Shown: positions 62,508 through 64,000 of the stretch, one piece after another
Layout: each line of letters opens with the position of its first letter
How positions within the stretch are numbered: the stretch's first letter is position 1
NCBI GenBank assembly: GCA_964452045.1
Contig: CAYVKM010000009.1
Coordinates: forward strand, 1-64,000
Reading direction: 5' to 3'
DNA length: 64,000 nt
Source: CAYVKM01 sp964452045
GTDB taxonomy: Bacteria > Calditrichota > Calditrichia > RBG-13-44-9
The notes under the pieces: generated by a model
Databases searched by the model: none
What the model saw: the letters and a program-made list of their open reading frames with translations, nothing else
What the model was told of the DNA's origin: nothing
Program-made: the position numbers and the translations under genes

Positions 62508-62549
62508 CAAAATATAATAAAAGTTCAACTTAAAACAAAATATAATAAA
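62508..62549. repeat. 14-base AT-rich direct repeat
   Basis: CAAAATATAATAAA occurs at 62508-62521 and again at 62536-62549. The two copies are 28 bases apart start to start, next to the DnaA box. Function unknown. Confidence 0.5.
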
Positions 62550-62669
62550 TACCTTAAGAGATACCAAATCCTGGGGATTTGTATATCGCTTTCATTTTTT
62601 GAAATCGAAAAAAAAGAGGTTAAGTTTTAATTATTTGGGTAATGGTGGAGAATCGAACTCAAATCTGTT

Positions 62670-63929
62670 TTACTTCTGAGGCAAGACAATTCTTACCCAA
62701 TCCACTTTGCGGCGGGTTGCCCTGGAGACGGTAAATTTGAATCCATCGAAGGTAAATGTTTCGTCCCTTTTAGGAATATGTCCAAGATAACTGAGAATAA
62801 AACCGGCTAATGTCTCATAATTTCCTTCCGGTAGTTCAATGCCCAATTCTTCCTTAAGCTGCTCAGGTTCAATCCGGGTATTCACACTATAAAGATTTTC
62901 ACCTAAAACCTTTATCAAAGCAGAGGCTTCATCATATTCGTCGATAATCTCTCCTACCAGCTCTTCAATTAAATCTTCGGCTGTGACCAACCCGGCAGTA
63001 CCACCATATTCGTCAACTACAATTGCAATGGTGGTATTCTCCTTGCGGAATTCTCTTAATAATTGTAAAGTGCGCTTGGTTTCGGGCACAAACATAATGT
63101 TTCTGATAATCTCTTTAAGGGATTGAGGCTGCAGAAACAGGTCTTTCAGGAAGACCACCCCAATGATATTATCCAGATTTTCCCGAAATACCGGTATTTT
63201 GGTAAAACCTGATTTTTGGAAGACGGTTATCAAATCATCAAGTGAAGTATTATCCTCCACCGCTATAATTTCCGTTCTGGGTATCTGGGCTTCCCTAACC
63301 CGTAAAGAACGAAAATTAAATAATCTGGCCAGAATTTTACTTTCCTCTGCATCCAGATCTGCATATCTTCTGCTCTCACGGATAAGTATTTCGATGTCTT
63401 TCTTGGAGAAAAAATCGGTAAGTTCAGTATCGGGATATTTTAAAAGTTTTAAGACAAACCGGCTGATATGATTGACGATCCAGATAATCGGCTGAAAGAG
63501 GTAATAAAACAATTGCAGGAGATAAGCCACTTTTCTTACGATAAAATCCGCCAAGCTTCGAAACAGGGTTTTGGGGATGATTTCTCCGAACAGGATGGTA
63601 ACACTGGTGATCAACAACCAGGTAATCTTTTCATCGAAATAGTGATGCAGATAAATCGTGGCATAGGAAGCAAATGCGACATTGGCGATATTATTTCCAA
63701 TTAGCGTGGTATATATAAATCTCTCCGGCTTCAGCAGAAACCGGAAGATAATCTCCCCCGCCCGACTTTTTTGTCTGCGCCAAAGTTCAATACGGACCCG
63801 GTTTACCGAAAGAAAAGCGGTTTCCGTTCCTGAAAAATAAAAGGTAAGAACCAGAGAAACAAGAATAATAATTTCTATCAATGAAATAATTCCGTCTTTT
63901 AAAAATCTCTTTTCATATTTTGGGTTCAA
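62670..63929 (-). CDS. HlyC/CorC family membrane protein with CNNM and CBS domains
   Basis: A 419-residue protein: a DUF21/CNNM membrane domain (about 1-190, four helices, FSGTETAFLSVNRVR), a CBS pair (about 205-320; RTEIIAVEDNTSLDDLI, FVPETKRTLQLL) and a CorC_HlyC domain at the end (ELGIELPEGNYETLAGFIL, then a GHIPKRDETF loop). Members take part in divalent-cation handling, mostly Mg2+/Co2+ efflux. The start is uncertain: the longest reading begins at TTG 63929 without a clear ribosome site, another TTG is 16 codons later, and no ATG occurs in the N-terminal part. Older 'hemolysin' names for this family are not meaningful here. Confidence 0.9.
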   Translation of the reverse strand: MNPKYEKRFLKDGIISLIEIIILVSLVLTFYFSGTETAFLSVNRVRIELWRRQKSRAGEIIFRFLLKPERFIYTTLIGNNIANVAFASYATIYLHHYFDEKITWLLITSVTILFGEIIPKTLFRSLADFIVRKVAYLLQLFYYLFQPIIWIVNHISRFVLKLLKYPDTELTDFFSKKDIEILIRESRRYADLDAEESKILARLFNFRSLRVREAQIPRTEIIAVEDNTSLDDLITVFQKSGFTKIPVFRENLDNIIGVVFLKDLFLQPQSLKEIIRNIMFVPETKRTLQLLREFRKENTTIAIVVDEYGGTAGLVTAEDLIEELVGEIIDEYDEASALIKVLGENLYSVNTRIEPEQLKEELGIELPEGNYETLAGFILSYLGHIPKRDETFTFDGFKFTVSRATRRKVDWVRIVLPQK

Positions 63930-64000
63930 AAATTACATTAAAAAAACCCATAATACAAAATACATTTATTCACTGCATAGATCAGTAAAATTTTTTAATA

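Larger units (their letters stand above)
62360..62669. other. 310-base AT-rich intergenic region upstream of truA
   Basis: No gene is visible. It should contain the truA operon promoter. It holds a consensus DnaA box TTATCCACA (62475-62483) and a 14-base direct repeat (62508-62521 and 62536-62549, 28-base period). Near the corC end it also has an inverted repeat TTGGGTAA/TTACCCAA (62635-62642 and 62693-62700) around a tRNA T-arm-like sequence (62648-62660), followed on the minus strand by a run of eight Ts. Confidence 0.6.

Noticed and set aside
62360..62669. Possible replication origin (DnaA box, AT-rich repeats)
   Set aside because: Only one DnaA box, no dnaA, dnaN or gidA nearby, and no visible unwinding-element plan beyond short repeats.
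62635..62700. tRNA-like features: GAGTTCGATTCTC on the minus strand (T-arm-like) and the 8-base inverted repeat TTGGGTAA/TTACCCAA as a possible acceptor stem
   Set aside because: The T-stem has a mismatch and is not adjacent to the stem, the interval is far too short for D and anticodon arms, and half lies inside the CorC-type coding end. It may be a chance match or a decayed tRNA end, but is not a functional tRNA.
1..64000. CRISPR arrays, insertion sequences, prophage or toxin-antitoxin modules
   Set aside because: None of the intergenic gaps shows regularly spaced repeats or terminal inverted repeats, and no transposase, integrase (other than Xer) or phage structural gene was seen.

Overview
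The window is an ordinary, gene-dense chromosomal segment of a Gram-negative bacterium with modest GC content and short intergenic gaps. The gene families point to the FCB side of the bacterial tree (Calditrichota, Neomarinimicrobiota, KSB1-like or relatives), but no taxonomic marker here fixes the phylum. Supporting families are a TonB-dependent receptor with a carboxypeptidase-type regulatory domain, lipoproteins, DUF4837, DUF2723, DUF3108, and a secreted lamin-tail protein ending in a FlgD-type Ig domain. No prophage, insertion sequence, CRISPR array, rRNA or intact tRNA was found.

Layout. 1-6678 (minus): DUF3467, yggS, divIVA, a lipoprotein, purine nucleoside phosphorylase, DUF2905 and ileS (cut by the left edge), an echo of the yggS-divIVA-ileS order of Gram-positive bacteria. 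6784-10110 (plus): dnaG, then a receiver-only response regulator coupled to an MBL-fold hydrolase behind a CRP-like dyad. 10134-15591 (minus): lamin-tail protein, DUF3108, dGTPase-like protein and a solute-binding protein. 15783-20855 (minus): topA, xerC, raiA, hprK and a mannose-type EIIA. 21193-23667 (plus): DUF362 protein and a membrane polyferredoxin. 23713-33840 (minus): a ten-gene run for glycosyl transfer, lipid-flippase-like function, purE and accA, ending in Trm112. 34072-37622: DUF1844, rlmN, DUF58, trxB. 37727-42561 (minus): TonB receptor, two lipoproteins (one a degenerate erythromycin-esterase relative) and a SelW-type gene with an in-frame UGA. 42829-44762 (plus): hflK-hflC. 44843-54669 (minus): OsmC, a GT4/MsbA-like ABC/GT4 set, an alpha/beta hydrolase, a 942-residue ATPase with a repeat-rich C-terminus, and tryptophanase. 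54733-62359 (minus): a receiver protein, then truA, a DegQ-type protease, purB, purC, psd, pssA, purS, purQ, DUF4321 and tatA, ending at a strong terminator. 62670-63929 (minus): a CorC/HlyC-type CBS protein.

Most noteworthy: (1) a SelW/Rdx selenoprotein gene with CxxU encoded by UGA and a good bacterial SECIS-like hairpin just downstream; (2) an isoleucyl-tRNA synthetase of the eukaryote-like type whose HxGH signature is rearranged to GIHH, a form linked to strong mupirocin resistance; (3) an outer-membrane operon of TonB receptor, lipoprotein and an erythromycin-esterase-like lipoprotein that has lost its catalytic Glu and His residues; (4) a NapH-NapG-like polyferredoxin with an internal twin-arginine motif. 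Phosphorelay genes hprK and EIIA-Man occur without HPr or EI nearby, suggesting a regulatory rather than sugar-uptake role.
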